Source of the DNA: JANQIV01 sp050117315
Lineage (GTDB): Bacteria; Bacteroidota; Ignavibacteria; Ignavibacteriales; Melioribacteraceae
Direction of reading: 5' to 3'
NCBI GenBank assembly: GCA_050117315.1
Contig: JASFMY010000128.1
Location: forward strand, 1 to 19,692
DNA: 19,692 bases
Position numbers and translations under genes: made by a program. This document shows, one piece after another, positions 7,808 to 16,315 of this stretch. Position 1 is the stretch's first letter, and each line of letters starts with the position of its first letter. Below the pieces are notes generated by a model that worked only from the letters and a program-made list of their open reading frames with translations, was not told the origin of the DNA and ran no database searches.

Positions 7808-9678
7808 TTTTCATTCCACATAAGATAAAATGCTACATGTCTTAAAATATGAAATATATCATTAAGCGGGTAATTTTTATTATCCGCTTTTATTTTAGTC
7901 CATTCATTTTTTATTCGTTTAATATCAGCAATTTTGCCAAATCCGTTTCTATCCATTTCGAAAAGGACATCATCCATTTCTTCCGCATAAGCGCATATTC
8001 TTTCATTTAAATCGGAGCTTTGCTTTCCTTTTGTTTTATTTAAGCGAACGATATCCGGTAAATATCCTTTCATCATTTCCCGCAAAACCCACTTATTCAT
8101 TTTACCAAGATACATTTCATTTGGAATTGATAGCGAACTTTCAATTACCCGTACATCGTTTGTAGGATCACGAAGTTCTAATCCGGTTTCGTTACCCATA
8201 TAAGCCCCCCAAGGAAGTCGCATCACGTTATAATCAAAAATTAAATTAGCCTTTTGCTTAGGTTCTTTAAAATACCATTTAAATGTTGAATCGTAACAGG
8301 CAGCTTTTATTTTTTCTGCAAGTTTTAGTGATTCTTCAAACTCTTTATTTGTATACGAGATTTTTCTCCAAGGTGTTTTTCCAAATACTATTCTTTTGTA
8401 TATTTTTGCAATTGGTGTATCTCCATAAAAAACTGGTTTTAGAATTTTCTTTTTAATAACACTTAAAATGCCGTAAAATTTTAATATTTCGTTAGCTGGT
8501 AAAGCATCTTCAATACCGGTCCAGGAAATTGTACTATTGCCAAACTCACCCATTAAAACAGTTCCATAACCATGCTTAATTGCGGTTTTGTATATATCAA
8601 CCATCCAAAATGCGTTGCCTGCACCGTGAAACGGTTCACCATATAACTTAATAGCCTCTTTAATTCCTTCAATCGGTGAAATATTTTTTGATTGAAGAAA
8701 AACCGGGTCAATATTCTCATATTTTTCTACTATTGCATCAATAAACGGTTTTTCATTCCCAAAGCTATGTTTTGTAAGGGAATTCGACGGATTAAACCGC
8801 GGAATATGACTATAGGTTTTTAGCCTTTTACCTTCTTTCGCAAGATGCTCGGCAGCAATAACACTAACAGAACTCGAGTCCATTCCCCCGCTTAATGTTG
8901 AGGCAACCGGTTTATAAGATCTTAACCTTGCTTTAACGGCTTTATTAAAATTATCAAAAAGGTACTCTACATAATCTTCAAGTTTTAATCCTTCTTTCAT
9001 TTTTATATCAGAATAGTTCCAGTAACGATGTAGTTTTGTATTTCCCCTTGTAACTGTTAATGTATGTGAAGGTAAAAGCCGTTTAATTCCTCTGTAGTAT
9101 GTTTTATCATAATCACCGGGCCAAACGACAAGCATACGAGCAATCATTAACTCATCGATCTCTTTTTTAATAAATGGTAAATTGAATAGTCCTTTACTTG
9201 ATGAAGCGAAGGCTATTACTCTATCATCTATATAATAATCAATCGCAGTGTAATCCCATTTATCTCTCGCAATAAATAAACGTTGTTCTTCTTTATGATA
9301 TGATGCAAAAGACCACTTACCTAGGAGTTTATCCGTACATTTTTCTCCCCATTTAAGATAAGCTTTTAGTATTAAATCTCCATCGGGAATTGTTTTTTGT
9401 TGATTTGAAGGAATGCTCAGAACGTTGAAAAGTTCTTCTCTATTGTCTATGCGCCCTTCTGCTACGAATAAAGTTTTTGCATCATCTATCCATTTTGGCA
9501 TTGATTCATGAACAGCTTCAGGTGTGTTGTAGGTAAGTAAATGTCCAAAACCGCAATTATTTTTTATAATATAATTTTGCTTTTCATGCGGGAAATGGTT
9601 AATACCACAAATAATTTCTTCAAGTTCATTTGCAACTTGTTTGCCGTTTCTGTTAAATATTCCAAATATTATGCTCAT
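7804..9678 (-). CDS. Lasso peptide cyclase 2 (asparagine-synthetase-like)
   Basis: This 624-residue AsnB-like cyclase begins MSIIFGIFNRNGK, with no Cys near the N-terminus, so the glutaminase site is dead. The ATP-pyrophosphatase loop is SGGMDSSS (263-270). A conserved C-terminal stretch includes MRLPWGAYMGNETGLELRD and DIVRLNKTKGKQSSDLNERI. It is closely related to the broken cyclase at 16316-18203 and to the fragments at 18365-18445 and 18840-19088, forming a separate subfamily from cyclases 1 and 3. Its probable substrate is P2, which converges on its 3' end. A 219-base gap separates it from B2 upstream; no clear ribosome site precedes the ATG. Confidence 0.9.
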   Translation of the reverse strand: MSIIFGIFNRNGKQVANELEEIICGINHFPHEKQNYIIKNNCGFGHLLTYNTPEAVHESMPKWIDDAKTLFVAEGRIDNREELFNVLSIPSNQQKTIPDGDLILKAYLKWGEKCTDKLLGKWSFASYHKEEQRLFIARDKWDYTAIDYYIDDRVIAFASSSKGLFNLPFIKKEIDELMIARMLVVWPGDYDKTYYRGIKRLLPSHTLTVTRGNTKLHRYWNYSDIKMKEGLKLEDYVEYLFDNFNKAVKARLRSYKPVASTLSGGMDSSSVSVIAAEHLAKEGKRLKTYSHIPRFNPSNSLTKHSFGNEKPFIDAIVEKYENIDPVFLQSKNISPIEGIKEAIKLYGEPFHGAGNAFWMVDIYKTAIKHGYGTVLMGEFGNSTISWTGIEDALPANEILKFYGILSVIKKKILKPVFYGDTPIAKIYKRIVFGKTPWRKISYTNKEFEESLKLAEKIKAACYDSTFKWYFKEPKQKANLIFDYNVMRLPWGAYMGNETGLELRDPTNDVRVIESSLSIPNEMYLGKMNKWVLREMMKGYLPDIVRLNKTKGKQSSDLNERICAYAEEMDDVLFEMDRNGFGKIADIKRIKNEWTKIKADNKNYPLNDIFHILRHVAFYLMWNEN

Positions 9679-9897
9679 AAGTATTTATTCTACACAAATT
9701 TCCAATAATTTATTATAACCTATAACCTACTTAATTATTTACGTACATCAAATAATTATATAAATAATCTTAATGAAAAGTCATATTAAAAGGGCAATAA
9801 ATCATCATGAATATCTCTTTATTCCGGAGATAGAAATATTTTTTAGTTAAAGGTGTTGAAAATTATTCATTGGAGATTACGATAAATAATCGTTTTT

Positions 9898-10356
9898 TTA
9901 ATCTCCAAAATATGAAACTATAGTAAATTCATTAGCAACTTCTTTACCGGTTATAATTTTATTCCCAACTCTAAGCCAGGCGTGTGCTTCCATTTTAGCA
10001 TTATCTTTTTTTACCCCGAGATATAGCGTACTTCGTATTTTCTTCTGTTTTAATATAAATTTACCTACTACAGCTCGTGTTAAACATTTTATATTCCACG
10101 GGATAAAACGTACAGTTTTCTGAATGAGGATTCCAGTTTTTAATGCTGTTTCTTCTAATCGCGGGTCAATTGTAAAGGAAGTTTCATTCATATGTCGGCC
10201 AAGCCTTTTCGCCAGCCATTTAAATGGAAGTAAATTAATAAGAAGGCTTATTGCAACAGATAAGAAATAGGCTTCAAAAAATATCCATTTTTCTCCTGGT
10301 GAAAGTTTGAGAAAACCTTTAATTGCTTTCATTAACAATTTCAATAATGTTTTCAT
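9898..10356 (-). CDS. Lasso leader peptidase B2 (transglutaminase-like)
   Basis: This 152-residue protein has an N-terminal hydrophobic stretch (about 26-46) and a C-terminal transglutaminase-fold protease domain. Candidate catalytic residues are Cys91 in NIKCLTRA and His125 in MEAHAWLR. The third residue is not obvious: the remnant copy at 7285-7488 has Asp (GDKIITG) where this copy has Asn132 (GNKIITG). B2 proteins cut the leader from the precursor once B1 has delivered it. The first ATG gives a 38-base overlap with B1; the inner ATG at residue 9 would cut the overlap to 14 bases. This is the only intact B2 in the window, so it presumably processes all precursors. Confidence 0.9.
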   Translation of the reverse strand: MKTLLKLLMKAIKGFLKLSPGEKWIFFEAYFLSVAISLLINLLPFKWLAKRLGRHMNETSFTIDPRLEETALKTGILIQKTVRFIPWNIKCLTRAVVGKFILKQKKIRSTLYLGVKKDNAKMEAHAWLRVGNKIITGKEVANEFTIVSYFGD

Positions 10357-10615
10357 CCAGCAACTTATTTATGTACGATGTCACATCTTCAACACATTGT
10401 TCTTTTTCAACGCTATATTCTTTTAATAATTCATCAACTATCTCATTAACAGGTTTAGGTTCTTTAACAATTTCCCAAATTCTGCTTCCTATCAAATTCA
10501 TACCGTAATAATTCCCTTTTTCCAGGCTCATCATTACGGTTTCTCCGTTAATTTCGCTTACAACCAAATTTTTGTTTTGAGCTATTACTGAATCCATATT
10601 TAATTCTGCCTTCAT
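10319..10615 (-). CDS. PqqD-like leader-binding protein B1 (RRE)
   Basis: This 98-residue PqqD-fold protein has the typical GNYYGMNLIGSRIWEIV (34-50) followed by the helical part PVNEIVDELLKEYSVE and DVTSYINKLLDENIIEI. Such RiPP recognition elements bind the precursor leader and hand it to the B2 peptidase. In lasso systems they usually contact a Tyr-x-x-Pro motif in the leader; here all leaders carry Trp-x-x-Pro, so this protein's pocket should fit Trp. It starts 12 bases after the sulfotransferase stop and overlaps B2, so kinase, sulfotransferase, B1 and B2 form one tight operon. No second B1 was found. Confidence 0.9.
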   Translation of the reverse strand: MKAELNMDSVIAQNKNLVVSEINGETVMMSLEKGNYYGMNLIGSRIWEIVKEPKPVNEIVDELLKEYSVEKEQCVEDVTSYINKLLDENIIEIVNESN

Positions 10616-10627
10616 GTCGCAATCCTC

Positions 10628-11491
10628 TTATTCTATTATTTCGTCATCTTTTGTCAGATAACCAAATTTAATCATTACTTCTTTATGGTTTTCAATAATT
10701 TTATTTATTTGCTCTTTATTTAAATATTTTTTCCAAGACGCTGTTTCACCTTCTCGGAAAAAGGATTCTGCCTTAACCGGTTTTTCAATAAAGCCATTTT
10801 CCTCTTCTTGTTTTTTCACGATTTTGAAATCGGAAAATCCTATTGCTCTTTCTAATTTGTCAAGTTTATCATTAAGCCCTAAAAACTCTATAGATGATTT
10901 AAATGTTTCATATGGTTTCTTTTTCATATCTTCGTAGCGTATTACGTGTACTTTCATATCGGTTTGTTCCGTCCAGCTTTTTACATGCCCGCTCCAGGAA
11001 AGAAGTTTCTGCCTTAACTGAATACTCATAACATCATCTTTTCGGCAAAAAGAAAAATCTGCCTCACACATCCGGTCAACCGACTTTTCAATTGTTATTT
11101 GTGAATGATTTGCGAAAGAGACAGCCACATCGAGAGGATTTCTAATTATATATAATGCTCCCAGTGTTCCGTCATTAGGTATAATATTTCTTCCATCATT
11201 CAGTTTAGTATAAGCATCGTGGATTTTTAAATATTTAATATTGTCATCGATCTTCGCGAACAGACTGTATAAATCCGGCCTTAAACTATCAATTTCATCC
11301 ATAGTCAAATCTGATGAGTCATATCCTATAAGTTCATCGAACATGCCCCTGTTACTTGCAATAGTATTTCTAATTCCCATATTATTAATATCAACAGGTT
11401 CATCTTTATCACTTAAAAGGTTTGCTAAAAAAATTCTAAACCAAGTATTACCCGATTTTGGATAAGATGCCAGCCAATAAATTCCGTTCAT
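10628..11491 (-). CDS. PAPS-dependent sulfotransferase (tailoring)
   Basis: This 287-residue sulfotransferase has the 5'-phosphosulfate loop YPKSGNTW (10-17), a KIHDAY stretch (89-94) with a candidate catalytic His, the 3'-phosphate motif YIIRNPLDVAVSF (114-126), and a C-terminal FFREGETASWKKYL that matches the family's R-x-G-x-x-x-x-W element. It would transfer sulfate from PAPS to a hydroxyl or amine. Its start is coupled to the upstream kinase by a TAATG overlap. Sulfotransferases occur in some kinase-type lasso clusters, but their product there is not settled. Candidate acceptors are Thr, Ser or Tyr side chains in the cores, though a non-peptide substrate cannot be excluded. Confidence 0.9.
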   Translation of the reverse strand: MNGIYWLASYPKSGNTWFRIFLANLLSDKDEPVDINNMGIRNTIASNRGMFDELIGYDSSDLTMDEIDSLRPDLYSLFAKIDDNIKYLKIHDAYTKLNDGRNIIPNDGTLGALYIIRNPLDVAVSFANHSQITIEKSVDRMCEADFSFCRKDDVMSIQLRQKLLSWSGHVKSWTEQTDMKVHVIRYEDMKKKPYETFKSSIEFLGLNDKLDKLERAIGFSDFKIVKKQEEENGFIEKPVKAESFFREGETASWKKYLNKEQINKIIENHKEVMIKFGYLTKDDEIIE

Positions 11492-12384
11492 TAGTCTAAT
11501 TTACTCTCAATTAGTTCAACAATTTCATTTATTGTATTAATGCTGTTAGGTCTTGTAATTTGCCATATTTCTATTTTATCTGCTATCTGGCTAAAATGAA
11601 GAAACTGCTTTGATTTAATTTTATTCCCAAATAAGAAATGCTTTCTAAATGTATGCAGTAATAATTGCTGAAGTTTTGCATGGCTTTTAATTTCTTCTAA
11701 CTTAATTTCATCTATATTATGCTGGTTCATAATAAACATTTTTTTTATTTCGTGTTCTTCATTAAATCTTGTATCAATTTTTGTATATCTGTACTTATTT
11801 AAATCCGGCCTTATTTTATTTAATCCTGTCTTTTCTTCTCCTAAATGCTCCAGAGTTTTTTCCCACAATTTAGGATAAATAATCCCGGGCAATGCTTTAA
11901 GAGTGCCATTTTCAAATTTAAGTACAGAAACATCATCACTAAGCAAGTTGTATCCCTTTTTGTGCAGCACAGTTGAAAGTGTTGATTTACCGGCCCCTGA
12001 ATTACCGGCTATTAAAAAGGCTTTCCCATCCTTTTCTAAGATGTTAGCGTGCAAAGGCAATATACTCCTTTGTAAAAGCAGCGCGGCAAAAACAGAACCG
12101 TAAAGAAAAACTCTAACAGAATCCAAATCTGCGTTTTCTTTTTTCTGAATTGCTATCTTGTTGTTTGTTACATAATAATCTGCAACATTATCTACTTTTA
12201 ATAAAAATTCATCCTCTCTGCTTTCGAACCTGACACCCTTGAATTTTGGTTCACGAAGTTCTAAAGGGACTTCGCTAAATTCTATTATAACGTCGTTATT
12301 TTCGACTTTCTTATGTTGTAATTCAGGGCATTTTAATTCAGATATAATATTTAATCCGAAAACAGAATATGAATGGATAGGCAT
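11491..12384 (-). CDS. HPr-kinase-like lasso peptide kinase
   Basis: This 297-residue protein has the HPr kinase C-terminal fold: ILPLHANILEKDGKAFLIAG (108-127) leading into Walker A GNSGAGKST (127-135), then the acidic LSDDVSVL (148-155). Relatives in paeninodin-type lasso clusters phosphorylate the C-terminal Ser of the precursor. All five precursors here end in Ser, which supports the same reaction. It is first in the operon kinase - sulfotransferase - B1 - B2, and its TAA overlaps the sulfotransferase ATG. The 248 bases upstream hold the likely operon promoter. A role in carbon regulation is unlikely: the protein lacks the N-terminal HPrK domain and sits in a RiPP operon. Confidence 0.88.
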   Translation of the reverse strand: MPIHSYSVFGLNIISELKCPELQHKKVENNDVIIEFSEVPLELREPKFKGVRFESREDEFLLKVDNVADYYVTNNKIAIQKKENADLDSVRVFLYGSVFAALLLQRSILPLHANILEKDGKAFLIAGNSGAGKSTLSTVLHKKGYNLLSDDVSVLKFENGTLKALPGIIYPKLWEKTLEHLGEEKTGLNKIRPDLNKYRYTKIDTRFNEEHEIKKMFIMNQHNIDEIKLEEIKSHAKLQQLLLHTFRKHFLFGNKIKSKQFLHFSQIADKIEIWQITRPNSINTINEIVELIESKLD

Positions 12385-12632
12385 AAAACACTAAACTAAT
12401 TATTGTTAATAAAATATTTTTTGCAAATGTAAGTATTAAAATATTGTCATCCAATTTTAGATTGGATAAAAATATATCTAATTTTAGACTGAATGATGAG
12501 TTATTTTTTCTATTTCAATAGGAACTATTTTGTCAAAAAAGAAAAACTCTTGGACAACACTAAACAGATTCCCAAATGAAAGTTAAGAAGTATTTATGAT
12601 TTTAAAGGAAGTTTTTGTACATATTAATAACA
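12385..12632 (-). promoter_or_regulatory. AT-rich intergenic region, probable promoter of the kinase operon
   Basis: This gap lies between the kinase start and the cyclase 3 stop and has no convincing ORF. It is AT-rich with a small palindrome ATCCAAT / ATTGGAT near 12450-12468. It should hold the kinase-operon promoter, but I cannot fix a -10/-35 pair, and it may also contain the end of the cyclase 3 transcript. Confidence 0.35.
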
Positions 12633-14543
12633 TTACTCAAACTTTTTTAAAAACAAACCGAAAGCTATTCCTTTGAATAAAATATTAATTGAATATTTAA
12701 AGCCCATATAGTTGTTTTGCCTTATTAAGGGAAGCGCGGATTCGATTTTTTTTACATCAAGGTAATGGTTACAGATCTCCGATTTTTTTAGCGATTCTAG
12801 TATGCTTTTTATTTCAGGCAAGTCCTGTATAAGCCGCTGCTGAAAATCGGCAGCTTGCAATCCCTTACGGGAATTATAAAGAACTTTGTCAGGCAAGATA
12901 CCTTTCATTGCCCGTTTGAATAAATATTTTTTTGTCCCTTTTCGGTAAAACTGGTTGTTTGGAATTGAGGTACAAAATTCAAGAATCCTTTTATCTGCGG
13001 TAGGGTCGGTACTCCATAAACTATAAAACCTGTCTAATTCCGCACTAAAAGGAAGTACTCCATAAAGCGGATTTAGAAAAGATATCTGAAAATCTCTCGG
13101 GTTTCCCTGCTCAACATAGATATTTTCTTTTAAATGCCCGGTGAGGTTTTGTGTTTTGGCAAAAGCATTGTTTATTATAGAAAAATCATTCAAACGTAAT
13201 TGCAGATTCTGCCTTTCTTTTATTTGTTTGTAGATTACATTAGGTATGGCAGGCACTATCAAGTGCGTTTTTGCAGCTCCTAAAATATTCCGGTAATCAG
13301 TAACGTGCCCATTTTTAACACGTTCTAAAAATGCGTACCAGTCCATTATCCCCGTAAAAAAGCCTTTCCATGATACCGTTATATTTCCTCTTCTCCCATT
13401 AAGCAATATATCTATTTCCTTAGTTTTTGCACATTCATTCATTGAAATCTGCCAATAGAGGTTTTTTGTTATCCCCACGGGCTCTTCAAACATTTGTAAA
13501 TATTTTTTTAGTGCTTTAAGAGGAGATAAGTTTTTAGATTTTATAAAATTCACGTCGATATTTCCATTATAGCCAGCCGTCGCGTTTATACAATCTGTTT
13601 CATCCAAGAAATAATTTTTAAGGCCGGCAGTATTAATATTTGAAGCAGAAACATCAAAAGCGGGAACAGAACTAAATGCTTGCAGTATTTTCCCCTGTTT
13701 TTTTAGTTCCATTGCAGCCAGAGCTGACACCGAACCGGAATCCAGGCCTCCGCTTAACATCGATCCTACATTTTTACCCACGGCAACCCTACATTTTACC
13801 GCTTCGGTGTAAAGTTCTTTAAACGCTTCCACGTATTCGCTATCTGTTTTGAATCGTATTGGCGGTGCCTCTTCCAAAGCCCAATACCTTTTTATCTCAA
13901 ATTTATTAGCAGAAATCCTTATGGAATGAGCAGCCCCTAATCGGTTAATAGATTTATAGAAATTTTCATCGGAATTTTGCCAGCCTGTTAAAAATTGTGC
14001 AACCCTTAAATCATTAATTTCCTTGGGAATATTGTCTAAAGCCAGTAACGCCTTAAGCGAATTAGAAAAATAAAAAGTTTCTCCTATGTTACAATAATAC
14101 AAGTTTGGACCATCATAATGTGATGTGGTGATAAAAAGTTCCTTTTCAACATTGTTCCATATTGCAAACACCCATTCGCCTATTATGTACTTAGGGCATT
14201 CATACTTCCATTTTTTAAAACATTTCATAAATATTTGGTTATCCGAAAGGCTTTGGCGTTGGTGATGAGGCACACTTAATTTATGGAACAATTCCTCTTT
14301 GTTATAAATCCTTGAAATTGATGTTATGGCATCCCCATTATAACCTTCACGCGAGAGACGTGTTCCGCTCTGTTTTTTAAGTTGCCTCTCCCGAGGTTCT
14401 ATTCCTCCTAAACACACAAAGTCTTTATCCATAAAAATAGATAAATCTCTTTTCTCTATCTTTAGAGCATTAAGCATCCCAGTAAAGGTATTTTTATTTA
14501 TGGAATGTTTATCTCTGGCAAACATCCCGCAAATAGAATGCAT
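12633..14543 (-). CDS. Lasso peptide cyclase 3 (asparagine-synthetase-like)
   Basis: This 636-residue AsnB-like cyclase begins MHSICGMFARDKH, so there is no Cys at position 2 and the glutaminase site is not intact. The synthetase domain carries SGGLDSGS (264-271), and the C-terminal part has FYRKGTKKYLFKRAMKG and LPDKVLYNSRKGLQAADF. It lies 45 bases downstream of precursor P3 on the same strand, the usual precursor-cyclase order. The sequence is distant from cyclases 1 and 2, in keeping with a dedicated substrate whose core (P3) is Thr-rich and unlike the others. The DNA between its stop and the kinase start separates it from the processing operon. Confidence 0.9.
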   Translation of the reverse strand: MHSICGMFARDKHSINKNTFTGMLNALKIEKRDLSIFMDKDFVCLGGIEPRERQLKKQSGTRLSREGYNGDAITSISRIYNKEELFHKLSVPHHQRQSLSDNQIFMKCFKKWKYECPKYIIGEWVFAIWNNVEKELFITTSHYDGPNLYYCNIGETFYFSNSLKALLALDNIPKEINDLRVAQFLTGWQNSDENFYKSINRLGAAHSIRISANKFEIKRYWALEEAPPIRFKTDSEYVEAFKELYTEAVKCRVAVGKNVGSMLSGGLDSGSVSALAAMELKKQGKILQAFSSVPAFDVSASNINTAGLKNYFLDETDCINATAGYNGNIDVNFIKSKNLSPLKALKKYLQMFEEPVGITKNLYWQISMNECAKTKEIDILLNGRRGNITVSWKGFFTGIMDWYAFLERVKNGHVTDYRNILGAAKTHLIVPAIPNVIYKQIKERQNLQLRLNDFSIINNAFAKTQNLTGHLKENIYVEQGNPRDFQISFLNPLYGVLPFSAELDRFYSLWSTDPTADKRILEFCTSIPNNQFYRKGTKKYLFKRAMKGILPDKVLYNSRKGLQAADFQQRLIQDLPEIKSILESLKKSEICNHYLDVKKIESALPLIRQNNYMGFKYSINILFKGIAFGLFLKKFE

Positions 14544-14588
14544 TATTTATTGGAGTTTTGTTTGGGAAACTTGGAATAATTATTAAAT

Positions 14589-14753
14589 TTAACTTCCGAA
14601 AGTTGCAGTTGAATCAGTAGTAGTACCAGCGCCAGCCATTGTTTTACTAGAGTAAAGTTTAAATAACTTGGGAGCTTCCCATTCTTTTATAAGGGTTACT
14701 TCTTCGTTTTTTTCGTTTTGTAGTACGTTGGAAGTTTTTTCGTTTTTATCCAT
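14589..14753 (-). CDS. Lasso peptide precursor P3
   Basis: The ATG at 14753 is chosen over an upstream one at 14783 because AGGTGA precedes it at good spacing. The 54-residue product has leader MDKNEKTSNV... ending IKEW-EAP-KLFKLYSSKTM (Trp25, Thr38 at -2). The core is AGAGTTTDSTATFGS, with Asp8 (residue 47) for an 8-residue ring on Ala1 and a C-terminal Ser. It sits directly upstream of cyclase 3. The run of Thr and Ser in core positions 5-12 gives many possible hydroxyl acceptors for the tailoring enzymes. Confidence 0.88.
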   Translation of the reverse strand: MDKNEKTSNVLQNEKNEEVTLIKEWEAPKLFKLYSSKTMAGAGTTTDSTATFGS

Positions 14754-14857
14754 TTTATACTCACCTATTATTAATGCTATCATATTATGTTTAAAAGTTA
14801 TTTATATTTTTATCCAATTCCAACAAAACTCATTAAAAGATTATTTATTTTCTTTTG

Positions 14858-14911
14858 AACAAAATTTTATTAAAAAATGTACAAGCACACGGGCTTGTAT
14901 AAAATTTTGTT
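14858..14911. repeat. Long two-part inverted repeat (hairpin)
   Basis: Outer arms AACAAAATTTTA (14858-14869) and TAAAATTTTGTT (14900-14911) are perfectly complementary. Inner arms TACAAGC (14880-14886) and GCTTGTA (14893-14899) pair too, with loop ACACGG. A 10-base one-sided bulge lies between the stems. The element sits between P3 and the tandem repeat array; it could be a small mobile palindrome or a transcript structure upstream of P3. Confidence 0.6.
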
Positions 14912-15019
14912 GCGAATAAAAAAATACTTGTAAAGTATAAGTAGAATTACTAATTAGTATGTAAATTATTTTTAGAACTATATTAAAATAGTGTAAACCT
15001 ATTTCAGGACGATACACAA

Positions 15020-15284
15020 GGAGAGGTCTCCCTTGCGAGAAAAATTGCATGGGAACTGAGGGAGAGACCGCCCTTGCAAGAAAAAGTGCCTGGGAACCGA
15101 AGGAGAGGTCTCCCTTGCAAGAAAAAGTATCTGGGAACCGAAGGAGAGGTCTCCCTTGCAAGAAAAATTGCCTGGGAACCGAAGGAGAGGTCTCCCTTAC
15201 AAGAAAAAGTATCTGGGAACCGAAGGAGAGGTCTCCCTTACAAGAAAAAGTACCTGGGAACTGAGGGAGAGGTTTCCCTCTGAA
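15020..15284 (+). repeat. Tandem array of six 41-bp units plus a partial seventh
   Basis: Complete units begin at 15020, 15061, 15102, 15143, 15184 and 15225, and a partial one begins at 15266. Each opens with the self-complementary GGAGAGGTCTCCC (varied in unit 2) and has an AAGAAAAA...TGGGAAC middle. Units differ by a few bases and there are no unique spacers. Since 41 is not a multiple of three, the array opens frames of repeated peptide on both strands that I do not treat as genes. It lies about 175 bases upstream of the DUF6261-like gene. The remaining DNA, 15285-15459, has no gene that I can support. Confidence 0.92.
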
Positions 15285-15459
15285 AAAATACTATACAGGA
15301 GCCTGGTTTCTTATGTTAAACGCCGTTAAAATAATGATTATTCCTATCGAGGGAGCTTATCCCCTCTATTTACCGTTATAAATTAACATAATTATTTAAT
15401 CGCCCCTTTATTTCGCTCGAAGTTTGCGATTATAAGGGCAAAGACAAAAGGAGTATTTT

Positions 15460-16197
15460 ATGATTCTTTCAAACGGGATTATCAAAAACGGACGTGTAAC
15501 AGAAATTCTTTCAGCAGCTCACAGGATAATCGGAGAGTTTGACAGCGGAGAATGGGAAACGGAAACCACACTAACAACAATTTTTGATGCTTTCAAAACA
15601 GCTTACAACAAGCTGGATTTTGCAATAAAACGAGAAAAAACAATAAGCACGTTAGAGGCAAAGGATGAAGTGCGCGATGATGCGCTTCGCAGTTTATACA
15701 CCATTTTTAACGGGTATCTTGTTTATCCTGTCCCTTCAGTAAAGGAAGCGGCACAAACGTTAAAACCTGTTATGGATCGTTACGGCTTAAAGATAATTTC
15801 TTATAGCTATTCTAATGAAAGCGGATTTGTTTTTTCGATGTTAACAGATTTGGAAGCGGCTGATATACAGCCGATTATTGCGGCAATGCCTAGTTTCAGC
15901 GATTTAATTGCAACGCTTAAAACAGCTCAAAACGATTTTGAGAATACCAGGTTAGAATATGAAAGAGAAATAGCCCAGTATAAAAGCGAAGATTCGGCCA
16001 CAACATTAAAAATAAATGTAGGCACAATATTAAATGAAAAGATACTTCCTTATCTTATGGTAATGTCTGGAATGGACAGCACAAAATATTTAGCTACTTA
16101 TGAAACAATAAGCAAAATAGTTGAAGATACAAACGAGGAAATACGCCGCCGAAGGGATAATGAAGATTCCCCCGATAATGCAGAAGAGAATGAATAA
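15460..16197 (+). CDS. DUF6261-like protein of unknown function
   Basis: This 245-residue protein is one of the few plus-strand genes and has a good AAAGGAG site before the ATG. The sequence looks helical and resembles the DUF6261 family seen mainly in Bacteroidota: AKDEVRDDALRSLYTIFNGY in the first half, PSVKEAAQTLKPVMDRYGL then SYSYSNESGFVFSMLTDLEA in the middle, and a charged helical tail ending RRRRDNEDSPDNAEENE. No catalytic motif, signal peptide or membrane segment is visible. It is preceded by the 41-bp repeat array and followed by a strong terminator, so it is a single-gene unit unrelated in sequence to the lasso genes around it. Confidence 0.8.
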   Translation: MILSNGIIKNGRVTEILSAAHRIIGEFDSGEWETETTLTTIFDAFKTAYNKLDFAIKREKTISTLEAKDEVRDDALRSLYTIFNGYLVYPVPSVKEAAQTLKPVMDRYGLKIISYSYSNESGFVFSMLTDLEAADIQPIIAAMPSFSDLIATLKTAQNDFENTRLEYEREIAQYKSEDSATTLKINVGTILNEKILPYLMVMSGMDSTKYLATYETISKIVEDTNEEIRRRRDNEDSPDNAEENE

Positions 16198-16223
16198 ATA
16201 GTGAGAAAATGATAGTGAGTAAT

Positions 16224-16246
16224 GGGGGCTGAAGCCCCCTTTTTTT
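16224..16246 (+). terminator. Rho-independent terminator of the DUF6261-like gene
   Basis: The stem GGGGGCT / AGCCCCC with a two-base loop is followed by seven Ts, 27 bases after the stop codon. This is a textbook intrinsic terminator on the plus strand. Confidence 0.9.
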
Positions 16247-16263
16247 GTTTCAATTAAACATTT

Positions 16264-16279
16264 GACTACACCCGTAGTC
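16264..16279. terminator. Small hairpin, possible second terminator
   Basis: GACTAC-ACCC-GTAGTC forms a six-base-pair stem with a four-base loop, followed on the plus strand by a T-rich tract. It lies between the convergent DUF6261-like gene and the broken cyclase, so it could back up the terminator at 16224-16246. Confidence 0.4.
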
Positions 16280-16315
16280 TTGTTTTCTTTTATTACACAT
16301 ATTATGATTTAAATT

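Noticed and set aside
9679..9897. A further precursor upstream of cyclase 2, as for P3-P5
   Set aside because: I looked on both strands for a Glu-Trp-x-x-Pro leader and found none; the region seems to be only spacer or promoter.
11491..12384. True HPr kinase/phosphorylase for carbon regulation
   Set aside because: It is only similar in the ATP-binding part and is operonic with lasso tailoring and leader-processing genes.
4116..14543. Three asparagine synthetases for amino acid metabolism
   Set aside because: None has Cys at position 2 needed for glutamine hydrolysis, and each sits beside a lasso precursor with B1, B2 and exporter genes nearby.
14841..15283. Open frames on both strands through the 41-bp repeat array, encoding repeated peptides
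   Set aside because: They arise because a 41-bp unit repeats its codons every three units and happens to lack stops. They overlap each other on both strands and have no ribosome site or family resemblance.
15020..15284. CRISPR array
   Set aside because: Units abut directly with no unique spacers between them, and no cas genes are present.
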